The notes under the pieces: model-generated | Database searches by the model: none | What the model saw: only the letters and a program-made list of their open reading frames with translations | Told to the model about the DNA's origin: nothing | In this document: piece after piece, positions 8,930-18,127 of the stretch | Numbering within the stretch: the stretch's first letter is position 1 | Layout: every line of letters begins with the position of its first letter | DNA from: Radicibacter daui | GTDB lineage: Bacteria > Pseudomonadota > Alphaproteobacteria > Radicibacterales > Radicibacteraceae | NCBI GenBank assembly: GCA_030657355.1 | Contig: CP131056.1 | Span: 186,001 to 250,000, forward strand | Direction of reading: 5' to 3' | Length of the DNA: 64,000 nucleotides | Position numbers and translations under genes: made by a program

Positions 8930-9418
8930 TATTTGTTATCCGCAAGCAACGGGCCTGTCGCCGCAGCCTGACATCTTGTCGGACCACGCCTCCCCCGAGG
9001 CGGCGAGCCGGCGGGCCCGCCCGATTGTCATATTCTCTATAACGCGTTCTTGTCGCTTGCAAAACCGCTCCCGTACCTCCAGCGCTCCGGGCCACCCTGC
9101 ACACGATGTTATCGAATGCCGGGGACCGGCGACGCACCGGCATCACCATCTTGCCTTTTGCGCATCAAAAGCCGCTGGCGGTGCTTGCAGGGCCGGGGCA
9201 CCATGCCTATATCCAGCAACGAAGCCGGATCATGGCTGCCTGCCCCACCACCCGGAGCCCCTCCGGACGCTGAAAAAGCTGGGGCCGGGCGGTCAGCTGA
9301 TCCATAGTCATCAACAGCTCGTTTTCTCCTGCGGAATGCATGCCGCCGGAGAGCATGGGGGCTGGTGGGGTGCCGGATGACCGGGCCGCCATCAACCTGC
9401 CGAAGAGAGAGGAAAAGC
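8930..9418. other. Intergenic region and long leader of dnaK
   Basis: There are 489 bases without a gene. The right part contains the RpoH-type dnaK promoter (9184-9212) and a roughly 200-base 5' leader. Within the leader, TCTCC-t-GCGG (9325-9334) can pair with CCGC-c-GGAGA (9343-9352). The left part presumably carries the promoter of the minus-strand gene; TTGCAA and TATAGA on the minus strand near 9038-9062 are possible elements but only 15 bases apart. Confidence 0.5.
9184..9212 (+). promoter_or_regulatory. RpoH (sigma-32) heat-shock promoter of dnaK
   Basis: CTTG at 9184-9187, an 18-base spacer, then CCTATAT at 9206-9212. This matches the alphaproteobacterial heat-shock consensus CTTG, 17-18 bases, CYTATNT exactly in the core, with the trailing G one base off. 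Transcription from here would give a leader of about 200 bases before dnaK. Confidence 0.7.
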
Positions 9419-11338
9419 ATGAGCAAGGTTATTGGCATTGACCTCGGTACCACCAATTCCTGCGTCGCCGTCATGGAAGGCGGCAGCTGGCGTGTGATCG
9501 AGAACGCGGAAGGCACCCGGACCACCCCGTCCATGGTCGCCTTCACCAAGAGCGGCGAGCGCCTTGTGGGCAGCCCCGCCAAGCGTCAGGCGGTCACCAA
9601 CCCGGAAAACACCCTCTTCGCCATCAAGCGCCTGATCGGCCGCCGGTTCGATGACCCGACCGCCAAGAAGGACGCCGAAATCGTCCCGTACAAGATCGTC
9701 AAGGGCGACAATGGCGATGCCTGGGTCGAGTGCAATGGCGAGAAGTACAGCCCGAGCCAGGTAAGCGCCTTCATCCTGCAGAAGATGAAGGAAACCGCCG
9801 AGGCGCATCTGGGCGAGAAGGTGACCCAGGCGGTCATCACCGTCCCGGCCTACTTCAATGACAGCCAGCGCCAGGCCACCAAGGATGCCGGCAAGATTGC
9901 CGGTCTTGAAGTGCTGCGCATCATCAACGAGCCGACCGCGGCCGCTCTTGCCTATGGCATGGAGAAGAAGGGCAGCGGCATCGTCGCCGTCTATGACCTT
10001 GGCGGCGGCACCTTCGACGTCTCCATCCTGGAGATCGGCGACGGCGTGTTCGAGGTGAAGTCCACCAACGGCGACACCTTCCTGGGTGGCGAGGACTTCG
10101 ACAACCGCATCATCGACTACCTTGCCGACGAGTTCAAAAAGGAGAACGGGATCGATCTGCGCAAGGATCGTCTCGCCCTGCAGCGTCTCAAGGAAGCCGG
10201 TGAAAAGGCCAAGATCGAGCTGTCGTCCGCCCAGCAGACTGACATCAACCTGCCCTTCATCACCGCCGACCAGAGCGGCCCGAAGCATCTCAACATCACG
10301 CTCTCCCGCGCCAAGCTGGAAGCGCTGGTGGAAGACCTGATCAAGCGCACCATCGACCCCTGCAAGGCAGCCCTCAAGGATGCCGGCGTGAAGGCCAGCG
10401 AGATCGACGAGGTTATCCTCGTCGGCGGCATGACCCGCATGCCCAAGGTCTTCGAGACGGTGAAGTCCTTCTTCGGTCGTGAGCCGCATCGCGGCGTGAA
10501 CCCGGACGAAGTGGTCGCCATCGGCGCTGCCATCCAGGGCGGCGTGCTGAAGGGCGAGGTCAAGGACGTCCTGCTGCTTGACGTGACCCCGCTGTCGCTG
10601 GGCATCGAGACGCTGGGCGGTGTCTTCACCCGCCTGATCGACCGCAACACCACGATCCCGACCAAGAAGAGCCAGGTGTTCTCGACCGCTGACGACAATC
10701 AGACGGCCGTGACCATCCGCGTCTTCCAGGGCGAGCGTGAAATGGCGGCGGACAACAAGCTGCTCGGCCAGTTCGACCTCGTTGGCATTCCGCCGGCCCC
10801 GCGCGGCGTGCCGCAGGTGGAAGTGACCTTCGACATCGATGCCAACGGCATCGTCGCGGTCTCCGCCAAGGACAAGGCGACCGGCAAGGAACAGCAGATC
10901 CGCATCCAGGCTTCCGGCGGCCTGTCGGACGCCGACATCGAGAAGATGGTCAAGGACGCCGAGGCCCACGCTTCGGAAGACAAGAAGCGCCGCGAGCTGA
11001 TCGAGGCCCGCAACCAGGCCGACGGTCTGGTACACCAGACCGAGAAGAGCCTCGGCGAAGTGGGCGAGAAGGTTCCGGCCGCTGACAAGTCGGCGATCGA
11101 AGCCGCGATTGCCGACCTCAAGAAGGCGATGGAAAGCGACGATGTCGAGGACATCAAGGCCAAGACCCAGTCTCTGGCCCAGGTGTCGATGAAGCTCGGC
11201 GAAGCGCTCTACAAGACCGATGACGCTGCCGGCGCGGCTGGTGCCGGTGCTTCCGATGGCGCTTCTGCCGCCGAGGAAGGCGTTGTTGATGCCGACTTCG
11301 AGGAAGTCGACGACGATCGCAAGAGCAAGTCGGCCTGA
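9419..11338 (+). CDS. dnaK: Molecular chaperone DnaK (Hsp70)
   Basis: DnaK is the ATP-driven Hsp70 that binds exposed hydrophobic peptide segments and works with DnaJ and GrpE. The 639 residues start at [15 protein letters not shown] (ATG 9419-9421, preceded by GAGAGAGGAAA). ATPase-domain motifs include [46 protein letters not shown] and [10 protein letters not shown]. The substrate-binding domain starts after the linker [15 protein letters not shown], and the lid ends in the acidic FEEVDDD followed by a short basic RKSKSA tail. It is in the order dnaK-dnaJ with a hairpin between. Confidence 0.98.
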   Translation: MSKVIGIDLGTTNSCVAVMEGGSWRVIENAEGTRTTPSMVAFTKSGERLVGSPAKRQAVTNPENTLFAIKRLIGRRFDDPTAKKDAEIVPYKIVKGDNGDAWVECNGEKYSPSQVSAFILQKMKETAEAHLGEKVTQAVITVPAYFNDSQRQATKDAGKIAGLEVLRIINEPTAAALAYGMEKKGSGIVAVYDLGGGTFDVSILEIGDGVFEVKSTNGDTFLGGEDFDNRIIDYLADEFKKENGIDLRKDRLALQRLKEAGEKAKIELSSAQQTDINLPFITADQSGPKHLNITLSRAKLEALVEDLIKRTIDPCKAALKDAGVKASEIDEVILVGGMTRMPKVFETVKSFFGREPHRGVNPDEVVAIGAAIQGGVLKGEVKDVLLLDVTPLSLGIETLGGVFTRLIDRNTTIPTKKSQVFSTADDNQTAVTIRVFQGEREMAADNKLLGQFDLVGIPPAPRGVPQVEVTFDIDANGIVAVSAKDKATGKEQQIRIQASGGLSDADIEKMVKDAEAHASEDKKRRELIEARNQADGLVHQTEKSLGEVGEKVPAADKSAIEAAIADLKKAMESDDVEDIKAKTQSLAQVSMKLGEALYKTDDAAGAAGAGASDGASAAEEGVVDADFEEVDDDRKSKSA

Positions 11339-11392
11339 TCGGCTGAAGCGGCAAACCAGTGGCCGCGTCGGTCTTGAAGGCTTGAAAGGTAA

Positions 11393-11423
11393 GCTGCCCC
11401 GGACGAGAAATCGCCGGGGCAGC
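11393..11423 (+). terminator. Strong hairpin between dnaK and dnaJ
   Basis: A perfect 10-bp stem (GCTGCCCCGG at 11393-11402, CCGGGGCAGC at 11414-11423) with an 11-base loop and no T run. It could be a partial terminator or an RNA-stabilising or processing site that lowers dnaJ relative to dnaK; this is inference. Confidence 0.55.
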
Positions 11424-11515
11424 ATCCTTGATGGGCAACGCCCGAAAAATTGGGCATAAGAGCCTGAGCCAGGACGCTAGACGGGCCGCGATCCGGCGGG
11501 GAGACAACCGGACCT

Positions 11516-12649
11516 ATGGCAAAGCGTGACTATTACGAGACGCTTGGAGTCGCGAAGGATGCGTCGGCCGATGAGCTGAAGCGGGCCTACCGCAAGCTTG
11601 CCATGCAGTACCACCCGGACCGCAATCCGGGCGACGCCGAAGCGGAAGCCCGCTTCAAGGAACTCAACGAAGCCTATGAAGTCCTGAAGGACGAACAGAA
11701 GCGCGGCGCCTATGACCGCTTCGGCCATGCTGCCTTTGAAAATGGCGGCGGCGGGGCCGGTGGCGGCGGCTTCGGCGGCTTTGGCGGCGGCGGTTTCGCC
11801 GACATCTTCGACGAGATGTTCGGTGATTTCATGGGCGGCGGCCGGGGCGGCCGCGGCAATGCCCGCGGCGCCGACCTTCGTTACAATCTCGAAATCAGCC
11901 TTGAGGATGCCTTTAACGGCAGCCGCACCCAGATAAGGGTGCCGACCTCGGCAACCTGCGATGTGTGCTCGGGTTCGGGCGCAGCCAACGGCGCCGAGCC
12001 GGTGACCTGCCCGACCTGCGGCGGGCACGGCAAGGTGCGTGCGACCCAGGGCTTCTTCACTATCGAGCGCGTCTGCCACAGCTGCCAGGGCGCGGGCCGT
12101 ATCATCAAGGATCCGTGCCGCAAGTGCGGCGGCGAAGGCCGTGTGCGCAGCGAGAAGACACTGGAAGTCAACATTCCGGCCGGCGTGGAAGAAGGCACGC
12201 GCATTCGCCTGACCGGCGAGGGCGAAGCCGGCCGCCAGGGTGCAAGCCCGGGCGACCTCTACATCTTCCTCTCCATCAAGCCGCACCAGATGTTCAAGCG
12301 GGACGGGGCGGACCTGTTCTGCCGCGTGCCCATCCCGATGACGGTTGCCGCCCTTGGCGGCACGGTCGAGGTGCCGACCATCGAAGGCGCACGGGTCAAG
12401 ATCACTGTGCCCGCCGGCACGCAGACGGGCCACCAGATGCGCCTGCGCGGCAAGGGCATGCCCGTGCTGCGCCAGCGTGTGCGCGGCGACATGTATGTGG
12501 ATATCGTGGTGGAAACCCCGGTGAAGCTCACCCGCAAGCAGGAAGAATTGCTGCGGGCCTTTGCCGAGGAAACCACCGGCGAGAGCCATCCGGAATCCGA
12601 AGGCTTCTTCACCCGGGTGAAGGAGTTCTGGGACGAGCTGCGCAGCTGA
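11516..12649 (+). CDS. dnaJ: Chaperone protein DnaJ (Hsp40, type I)
   Basis: DnaJ delivers substrates to DnaK and stimulates its ATPase. The 377-residue type I protein has the J domain with YHPDRNPGD, a Gly/Phe-rich linker (about residues 77-115) and all four zinc-binding repeats: [24 protein letters not shown] and CRKCGGEG. Two C-terminal substrate-binding domains and a dimerisation helix follow. It lies 177 bases after dnaK and is probably partly co-transcribed with it. Confidence 0.98.
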   Translation: MAKRDYYETLGVAKDASADELKRAYRKLAMQYHPDRNPGDAEAEARFKELNEAYEVLKDEQKRGAYDRFGHAAFENGGGGAGGGGFGGFGGGGFADIFDEMFGDFMGGGRGGRGNARGADLRYNLEISLEDAFNGSRTQIRVPTSATCDVCSGSGAANGAEPVTCPTCGGHGKVRATQGFFTIERVCHSCQGAGRIIKDPCRKCGGEGRVRSEKTLEVNIPAGVEEGTRIRLTGEGEAGRQGASPGDLYIFLSIKPHQMFKRDGADLFCRVPIPMTVAALGGTVEVPTIEGARVKITVPAGTQTGHQMRLRGKGMPVLRQRVRGDMYVDIVVETPVKLTRKQEELLRAFAEETTGESHPESEGFFTRVKEFWDELRS

Positions 12650-12678
12650 CCCCTGCCGGATGCGTGCTGAGTGAAGCA

Positions 12679-12725
12679 GAAGGCCGGCTTGCCTGAAGAA
12701 GGCGCGCCGGCCTTCCTTGTTTTTG
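12679..12725 (+). terminator. Intrinsic terminator of dnaJ
   Basis: A 10-bp stem (GAAGGCCGGC at 12679-12688 with GCCGGCCTTC at 12706-12715) is followed by CTTGTTTTT. It closes the dnaKJ unit before dapB. Confidence 0.85.
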
Positions 12726-12799
12726 CTCGCCGCCCCGGCCCCGGTGTCCTATGCATGCAGCCGGAAGTTTTTACGGCAAGTCAGATACGGGTCCCCGCC

Positions 12800-13603
12800 A
12801 TGAGCATTAAAATCGGTATCGTTGGCGCAGCCGGCCGCATGGGCCGCGCGCTGGTTCGCCAGATCACGGCAACCCCGGGCGCCGAAGTGTTCGGCGCCGT
12901 CGAACGGCCCGGCAGCGATGCAATCGGTAAAGATGCCGGCCTTCTGGCCGGGCTGGAGCCGCTGGGGATCAGCATTGGCGACGACGCCGTTGCACTGTTT
13001 GCCGCCGCTGACGTGGTGATCGACTTCACCTCCCCTGCTGCCACCGTCGAGCACAGCATGCTCGCCGCCCAAGGCAAGACGGCCCATATCGTCGGCACCA
13101 CTGGCCTGACGGCAGAAGATGAAGCCGCGCTGGAACGTGCTGCCCGTCACACACCGGTGGTCTACGCCGCCAATTACAGCCTCGGCGTGAATATTCTCGC
13201 TGCCCTTATCGAGCGCACGGCCGCCATTCTGGGCGATGACTGGGATATCGACATCGTCGAGATGCATCACCGCCACAAGGTCGATGCACCGTCAGGCACC
13301 GCGCTGATGCTCGGCAAGGCGGCAGCCAAAGGTCGTGCCGTCAATTTCGATATCGTAAAGAAATTGAGCCGTGAGGGCCTGACCGGCGCCCGGCCCGCTG
13401 GCGAGATCGGTTTTGCGTCTCTACGCGGCGGCGATGTGGTGGGCGAACACACCACCATCTTCGCGGCTCCGGCCGAGCGTATCGAATTCATCCACAAGGC
13501 GACCGACCGCGCCCTGTTCGCCCGCGGCGCCGTGCGGGCCGCCCTGTGGGCAGCCCGGCAGAAGCCGGGCCTTTATTCCATGACCGACGTGCTGGGGCTC
13601 TGA
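12800..13603 (+). CDS. dapB: 4-hydroxy-tetrahydrodipicolinate reductase DapB
   Basis: DapB performs the NAD(P)H-dependent step from hydroxytetrahydrodipicolinate to tetrahydrodipicolinate in lysine and meso-diaminopimelate synthesis. The 267-residue protein has the Rossmann nucleotide loop GIVGAAGRMGRAL at the N-terminus, DFTSPAATVEH, and the active-site EMHHRHKVDAPSGTAL with the catalytic His-His and Lys. The frame continues upstream, but family similarity starts at ATG 12800 (MSIKIGIVG). It stands alone on its strand after the dnaJ terminator and is convergent with the DNA-repair gene. Confidence 0.96.
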   Translation: MSIKIGIVGAAGRMGRALVRQITATPGAEVFGAVERPGSDAIGKDAGLLAGLEPLGISIGDDAVALFAAADVVIDFTSPAATVEHSMLAAQGKTAHIVGTTGLTAEDEAALERAARHTPVVYAANYSLGVNILAALIERTAAILGDDWDIDIVEMHHRHKVDAPSGTALMLGKAAAKGRAVNFDIVKKLSREGLTGARPAGEIGFASLRGGDVVGEHTTIFAAPAERIEFIHKATDRALFARGAVRAALWAARQKPGLYSMTDVLGL

Positions 13604-13631
13604 GGCCCCGGCACATCGCTAAACGCACATC

Positions 13632-14468
13632 CTAGGAAGCCAGCGCCATCTGCTCGGCGCGCAGCGCCTCGCGGGCCAGGATGGCGCGCTTGCGGTCCTG
13701 CCCCCAGAAAAAGCCGGTAAGCGCACCAGAGGCACCGATCACCCGGTGACAGGGGATGAGGATGCCCACCCGGTTGCGCCCGCAGGCGGCGCCCACTGCG
13801 CGGCTGGCTTCAGGATGGCCGATGGCGGCAGCCACCTCGCCATAGGTGGAAACCCGCCCCTCCGGAATGGCGATAAGCGCGCGCCAGACCTTGAGCTGGA
13901 AGTTGGTGCCCTTGAGCAGCAGCCGCTCGCCGGTCACCGTCCCCTCCTCCATCGCGCGCACCACATGCTCCGTTGCGCTGTCGTCACGAACAAGGCGCGA
14001 GAGAGGAAAACGGGCCTGCAGCACCGATACCGCGGCTTCATCACCACTGTCGGTAAATTCCAGCGCACAGATGCCGAGCGGCGCCATGCCGACAATGGCA
14101 CGGCCATAGACACTGTCATGCAGGCCGTAGCGGATGATCATTTCCGCGCCCTGCGCCTTGTACTGGCCGGGGGTCATGCCCTCGACCGCCACAAACAGAT
14201 CATGCAGGCGTGACGGGCCGGAAAGCCCGACCTCAAAGCTGGTATCGAGCAGGTTGATGCGCCGGTCGAGCAGCGCCTTGGCATGATCGACCGTGAGTGC
14301 CTGCAGGAAACGCTTGGGGCTTACCCCCGCCCAGCGCTGGAACAGGCGCTGCAGATGAAAGGGGCTGAGCTCGACGGCATCAGCCACGGCTTCAAGCTCG
14401 GGCTGATCCTGCCAGTTGTTCTCGATGAAACGGATAGCGCGGCCAATGCGCTCATAGTCGCGGTCCAT
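13632..14468 (-). CDS. AraC-type HTH / O6-methylguanine-DNA methyltransferase fusion (Ada-like)
   Basis: This 278-residue protein combines an N-terminal AraC-family DNA-binding region (about residues 1-100, two helix-turn-helix motifs, PFHLQRLFQRWAGVSPKRFLQ) with a C-terminal MGMT domain (about 190-270). The MGMT active-site PCHRVIG is present (Cys240), preceded by GRVSTYGEVAAAIGHPEASRAVGAA. It repairs O6-methylguanine by irreversible transfer of the methyl group to Cys240. The zinc-binding N-terminal methylphosphotriester domain of full Ada is absent, so methyl-sensing for transcription is doubtful. The usual GFAGGLxRK segment reads GFFWGQDRK here. Confidence 0.92.
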   Translation of the reverse strand: MDRDYERIGRAIRFIENNWQDQPELEAVADAVELSPFHLQRLFQRWAGVSPKRFLQALTVDHAKALLDRRINLLDTSFEVGLSGPSRLHDLFVAVEGMTPGQYKAQGAEMIIRYGLHDSVYGRAIVGMAPLGICALEFTDSGDEAAVSVLQARFPLSRLVRDDSATEHVVRAMEEGTVTGERLLLKGTNFQLKVWRALIAIPEGRVSTYGEVAAAIGHPEASRAVGAACGRNRVGILIPCHRVIGASGALTGFFWGQDRKRAILAREALRAEQMALAS

Positions 14469-14556
14469 GGAAGGGCTCCGATGCGAAAGGCGAATTTGTC
14501 CTGACTATGAGCAGCCCGCGTTTCAGTCTCCACCCGGTTCTTGCGAGGCCGGAAGG

Positions 14557-15090
14557 TCAGTTCTCCGGCCGATCTGGCCGGCGCATTTGTTCCAGTGCAC
14601 GGCGCAGGGCGCGGGCAAAATCCAGCCGCTGTTCGGGTGCCAGAAAACTGCCGACGGTGAGGCGCCGCCCGTGGCTCGCCAGCACCACCTGGCTTTCATG
14701 CTGTGCCGGATCATCCATCTCGACCCGCAGCCAGTAAGGCTGGAAGAACCAGCGGCCGAACTGCCCCTGCTTCGGGCCATGACGTTCGACGGTCAGCTCA
14801 CTCTCCGTCAGCCGTACGCTCTCCCAATGCCGCTCTGCGCGGGCATAGGAGCGGCGCATGGCGACATAGACCAGCAGGATATCGAGGCCGTAGAAGCCGA
14901 AGATCGGCCAGGCGCCGATGGAGAGAAAAAAGGCTCCGGAGCCGAGCGCCAGCGCCGCCAGAATGCCGATCAGGATGTAGAAGCTCTGGCGCGGCATGCT
15001 GCAATAGGGCCTGAGCTCCGCATCAAAGAGAAGCGGAGCGGCCCCTCCGGCGCCCTGACCGAAAGCAGCATTGTTGGCGATACTTTCCAT
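14557..15090 (-). CDS. DUF2244 membrane protein
   Basis: This is a 177-residue protein of the DUF2244 family, common next to nth or cytochrome oxidase genes in alphaproteobacteria. Two membrane helices are evident in the region SFYILIGILAALALGSGAFF and GAWPIFGFYGLDILLVYVAM. The cytoplasmic C-terminal domain carries HGPKQGQFGRWFFQPYW and the ending RLDFARALRRAL. The frame stays open far upstream across the nth start; I chose the ATG at 15090 (MESIANN). Its 5' end does not reach the chosen nth start at 15152. Function unknown. Confidence 0.85.
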   Translation of the reverse strand: MESIANNAAFGQGAGGAAPLLFDAELRPYCSMPRQSFYILIGILAALALGSGAFFLSIGAWPIFGFYGLDILLVYVAMRRSYARAERHWESVRLTESELTVERHGPKQGQFGRWFFQPYWLRVEMDDPAQHESQVVLASHGRRLTVGSFLAPEQRLDFARALRRALEQMRRPDRPEN

Positions 15091-15151
15091 GCCGGTTAGT
15101 CTAGGCCCCGCGCCGGAACCCCGGCAAGCGCTCCCCTCACAAGAAGCCCAG

Positions 15152-15886
15152 ATGCCTGCCGCAAAACCCGCCCCGAAAGCTGCCGCCCGGCCCGCCGCAA
15201 AACCCCAAAAGGCGGCGGGCGCAAAGACGCCGAAGCAGCCCCGCATGACGACGGCCGAGATCGAGGCGTTTTTCGCCGAGCTTGCCGCCCGCGACGCGGC
15301 ACCGACCAGCGAGCTGCACTGGAGCAATCCCTATACGCTGGTCGTCGCCGTTGCCCTCTCCGCCCAGGCCACGGATGTAGGGGTCAACAAGGCGACAGGA
15401 CAGCTCTTTGCCGTGGCCGATACGCCGGAAAAGATGCTGGCGCTCGGCGAAGACCGGCTGCGCGACTACATCAAGACCATCGGGCTCTACAAAACCAAGG
15501 CCAAGAACGTCATCGGCCTGTCGCAGATGCTGATCGACCGGCATGGCGGCAAGGTACCGCAGACACGCGAAGCGTTGCAGGAGCTGCCGGGCGTGGGCCG
15601 CAAGACGGCCAACGTGGTGCTCAATGTCGCCTTCGGCCAGCCGACCATCGCCGTCGATACCCATATCTTCCGCGTCGCCAACCGCACCGGCATGGGCCCG
15701 GGCAAGACGCCCGACCATGTCGAGCTGGAGCTTGAAAAGGTGGTGCCGGAAAAATGGCGCCTGCACGCCCACCACTGGCTCATCCTGCACGGGCGCTATA
15801 TCTGCAAGGCCCGGCGGCCGAACTGCCCGGTCTGCCCGGTCAGGGATTTCTGCCATTTCGGGGAGAAGACCGAGATCGCAGCGTGA
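15152..15886 (+). CDS. nth: Endonuclease III (Nth), DNA glycosylase/AP lyase
   Basis: Endonuclease III excises oxidised pyrimidines and cleaves the abasic site in base excision repair. The helix-hairpin-helix with catalytic Lys is LPGVGRKTANVVL, followed by the catalytic Asp in AVDTHIFRVANR. The iron-sulfur cluster ligands are intact (C-x6-C-x2-C-x5-C in CKARRPNCPVCPVRDFC). The first 30 or so residues from this start are an Ala/Lys/Pro-rich extension; a start at 15245 (MTTAEIEAFF) would give the classical N-terminus. Confidence 0.95.
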   Translation: MPAAKPAPKAAARPAAKPQKAAGAKTPKQPRMTTAEIEAFFAELAARDAAPTSELHWSNPYTLVVAVALSAQATDVGVNKATGQLFAVADTPEKMLALGEDRLRDYIKTIGLYKTKAKNVIGLSQMLIDRHGGKVPQTREALQELPGVGRKTANVVLNVAFGQPTIAVDTHIFRVANRTGMGPGKTPDHVELELEKVVPEKWRLHAHHWLILHGRYICKARRPNCPVCPVRDFCHFGEKTEIAA

Positions 15887-15986
15887 TGCCGCTATCATCC
15901 TGCCCCTACTATTCCGCCCCCCTCATTGAAGCGGGCTCCTCCATACGCTACATGAAGAACAGCGACCAACCGGAGAGTTACCCCTA

Positions 15987-16598
15987 ATGGCCATGAGCGA
16001 ATTCATCCGCCTCGACGATGAAGACGAGACGCCCAAGGATGGGGCCGCGCGCACGCCCGATTTCATCGACCAGAAGCTGTTCAGCGCCCGCCATCTCGTC
16101 CTCACCGGGACGATCACCATGGAAGTGGCCAAGCGCATCACCGAACGCCTTCTGGCGCTGGCCGGCGAAAGCAAGGACCCGATCCATCTCATCATCAATT
16201 CGCCCGGCGGCCATGTGGAGAGCGGTTACACCATCTTCGACATGATCCGCTTCGTGGATTGCGAGGTTAAGGTCATCGGCACCGGCTGGGTCGGTTCTGC
16301 CGCCGCCCTCATCTATCTGGCCGCGAAGAAGGAAAACCGCTACTCGCTGCCGAACACGCGCTACCTGCTGCACCAGCCGAGCGGTGGTGCCGGCGGCACG
16401 GCCGTGGATATCGCCATCCAGGCGAAGGAAATCATCAAGGCCCGCCAGCGCATCAACGAGATCATCGCCAAGGAAACCGGTCAAACGCTGGAGAAAGTCC
16501 AGCGCGATACCGAACGCGATTTCTGGATGTCGGCGGAAGAAGCCATCGAGTACGGCATGGTGAGCAAGGTCATTTCGAATCTGAAAGAAATTGCCTGA
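15987..16598 (+). CDS. ClpP-family serine protease (ATP-dependent Clp protease proteolytic subunit paralogue)
   Basis: This 203-residue protein has the ClpP fold: IINSPGGHVESGYTIFDMIRF forms the substrate groove. The triad is present as Ser104 (WVGSAAA), His129 (LLHQPSGG) and Asp178 (RDFWM). It differs from canonical ClpP, whose serine motif is GMAASMG, and there is no clpX next to it. It probably forms a second ClpP ring type whose ATPase partner is unknown. It follows nth by 100 bases and ends at a bidirectional terminator. Confidence 0.88.
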   Translation: MAMSEFIRLDDEDETPKDGAARTPDFIDQKLFSARHLVLTGTITMEVAKRITERLLALAGESKDPIHLIINSPGGHVESGYTIFDMIRFVDCEVKVIGTGWVGSAAALIYLAAKKENRYSLPNTRYLLHQPSGGAGGTAVDIAIQAKEIIKARQRINEIIAKETGQTLEKVQRDTERDFWMSAEEAIEYGMVSKVISNLKEIA

Positions 16599-16640
16599 GG
16601 CTCGGATACCTGCCGCCGGCACTGCCGGAAGCAAAAAGAA

Positions 16641-16668
16641 AAACCCCGCCGGATGGCGGGGTTTTTTG
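16641..16668. terminator. Bidirectional intrinsic terminator between clpP paralogue and ECF41 gene
   Basis: A short perfect stem AACCCCGCC / GGCGGGGTT is flanked by As on the left and Ts on the right. It serves the convergent genes ending at 16598 and 16673. Confidence 0.9.
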
Positions 16669-16672
16669 TTGG

Positions 16673-17620
16673 TCAGGCCGTGCCGGCAGGCGGCGCCATA
16701 TCCATGAACTGGCTGAGTTTTTCCGGATTGCGCACGATATAGACCGTGCCGATATGGCCCGCGGATATCTCCAGCATGGTAACCTGCGGGATACCGTCGG
16801 ATTCGATGGATAGATAGCCCGGCAGGCCGTTGAAGAGACCGTAGCGCACCACCTGCCGCTCCTGCCGGCCGTGTTTGCGCACCAGCCCGGCAAAGAACCG
16901 GCAGATACGATCCATTCCGAAGATGGGATTGATGGCCGACGGGCGGATGCCGCCACCATCGGTCATCAGCGTGGCATTGGCGGCCAGCAGGCTCTTGAGC
17001 TCAGAAACATCGCCCGCCCGGGAGGCGGCTTCGAAGGCACGGGCTATCGCCTCCCCTTCCGCCGGCGCCACATCGAAACGCGGTTTCTGGTCCGCCACAT
17101 GGCGGCGGGCACGGCTTGCCAGCTGACGCACTGCGGCTTCATCGCGCCCCAGCGTCTCCGCCACCTCGCGAAAATCGAGGTCGAACACATCATGCAGCAG
17201 AAAAGCCGCCCGTTCGAGCGGCGAGAGCCGCTCCAGCGCCAGCAGCAGCGCCACCGACAGATCGCTGGCAAGTTCCGCCGCACTTTCTTCCGGCACAAAA
17301 ATCTGGCTGTCCGCCAGCGGTTCCGGCAGCCAGGCGCCCACATAGGATTCCCGGCGGGCCCGCGCCGAGCGCAACTGGTCGACGCACAGGCGCGTCACCA
17401 CGCGGGCAAGCCAGGCCCGGGGATTGGCAATGGCTGACCGGTCAGCATCCACCCAGCGCAACCATGCGTCCTGCACCGCATCCTCGGCTTCGGAAAGCGA
17501 GCCGAGCATGCGGTAGGCAAGGCCGGTCAAATATCGCCGGTACTGCTCGAAATCGAGGCCGGCGGCATGTTGGCCGCCGGCTTCTTCATCCTCTGCCATG
17601 ACCATTTCCTTGCGGGCCAT
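16673..17620 (-). CDS. ECF41-type RNA polymerase sigma factor with C-terminal SnoaL-like extension
   Basis: This is a 315-residue extracytoplasmic-function sigma factor. Sigma-2 (YRMLGSLSEAEDAVQDAWLRW) and sigma-4 (LSPLERAAFLLHDVFDLDFREVAETLGRDEAAVRQLASRARRH, a helix-turn-helix) are clear. The linker contains WLPEPL, the C-terminal SnoaL-like domain contains DGGG, and the end has NPEKL. These are the hallmarks of ECF41, where the C-terminal domain acts in place of a separate anti-sigma factor. I chose the ATG at 17620 because a GAGGG ribosome-binding site precedes it. It directly follows an AhpD-like gene, the usual ECF41 partner. Confidence 0.93.
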   Translation of the reverse strand: MARKEMVMAEDEEAGGQHAAGLDFEQYRRYLTGLAYRMLGSLSEAEDAVQDAWLRWVDADRSAIANPRAWLARVVTRLCVDQLRSARARRESYVGAWLPEPLADSQIFVPEESAAELASDLSVALLLALERLSPLERAAFLLHDVFDLDFREVAETLGRDEAAVRQLASRARRHVADQKPRFDVAPAEGEAIARAFEAASRAGDVSELKSLLAANATLMTDGGGIRPSAINPIFGMDRICRFFAGLVRKHGRQERQVVRYGLFNGLPGYLSIESDGIPQVTMLEISAGHIGTVYIVRNPEKLSQFMDMAPPAGTA

Positions 17621-17631
17621 GTTTACCACCC

Positions 17632-18075
17632 TCAGACCGGATGAACCGCGCGCATGCCGATGGCAAGACGATTCCAGCTGTTGATGGCGCCGATGAGCAT
17701 GGTGAGCTTCACCTGCTCGGCCTCGGTGAACTGGGCGGCAAGCTGCTCGTAGGCGGCATCGGGGGCATGGGTTTCAGCCACCAGCGTCAGCGCTTCACAC
17801 CAGGCAAGGGCGGCACGCTCGCGGTCGCTGTAGAGCGGGGATTCGTGCCAGGCGTTCAGGAGATAGAGCCGCGCTTCGGTCTCGCCATTGGCGCGGGCAT
17901 CCTTGCTGTGCATGTCGAGGCAGAAGGCGCAGCCATTGATCTGCGAGGCACGCATCTTCACGAGCTCGATAAGGCTCTTTTCGAGGCCGCTGTTCGTCAC
18001 CGCCTTTTCAAAGGCCAGCATGCCGTTGATCACGTCGGGAGCGGCCTTGTGATAGTTGGCGATACGGGGGGTCAT
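17632..18075 (-). CDS. AhpD-like carboxymuconolactone decarboxylase-family protein (ECF41 target)
   Basis: This 147-residue protein of the carboxymuconolactone decarboxylase/AhpD family has the redox motif INGCAFCLDMHSKDA (Cys49, Cys52, His56), typical of alkylhydroperoxidase-like proteins. The redox function is inferred from the CxxC-x3-H motif; the substrate is unknown. It lies immediately upstream of the ECF41 sigma gene, which overlaps its stop region with a ribosome-binding site. It sits downstream of a promoter matching the ECF41 consensus, so the pair is probably a self-regulated operon. Confidence 0.9.
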   Translation of the reverse strand: MTPRIANYHKAAPDVINGMLAFEKAVTNSGLEKSLIELVKMRASQINGCAFCLDMHSKDARANGETEARLYLLNAWHESPLYSDRERAALAWCEALTLVAETHAPDAAYEQLAAQFTEAEQVKLTMLIGAINSWNRLAIGMRAVHPV

Positions 18076-18127
18076 GTTGTCTTCTCCATCAGGTCAAGGC
18101 GCCCCTTCGGCGCCCTTATGCGAGAAA

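Noticed and set aside
5980-9418. CIRCE element (TTAGCACTC with inverted copy) for HrcA
   Set aside because: None was found before hrcA, grpE or dnaK; only the RpoH-type motifs are visible.
9392-11425. 677-residue open frame opposite dnaK
   Set aside because: Long antisense frames are expected opposite dnaK in GC-rich genomes; the dnaK frame has every family motif.
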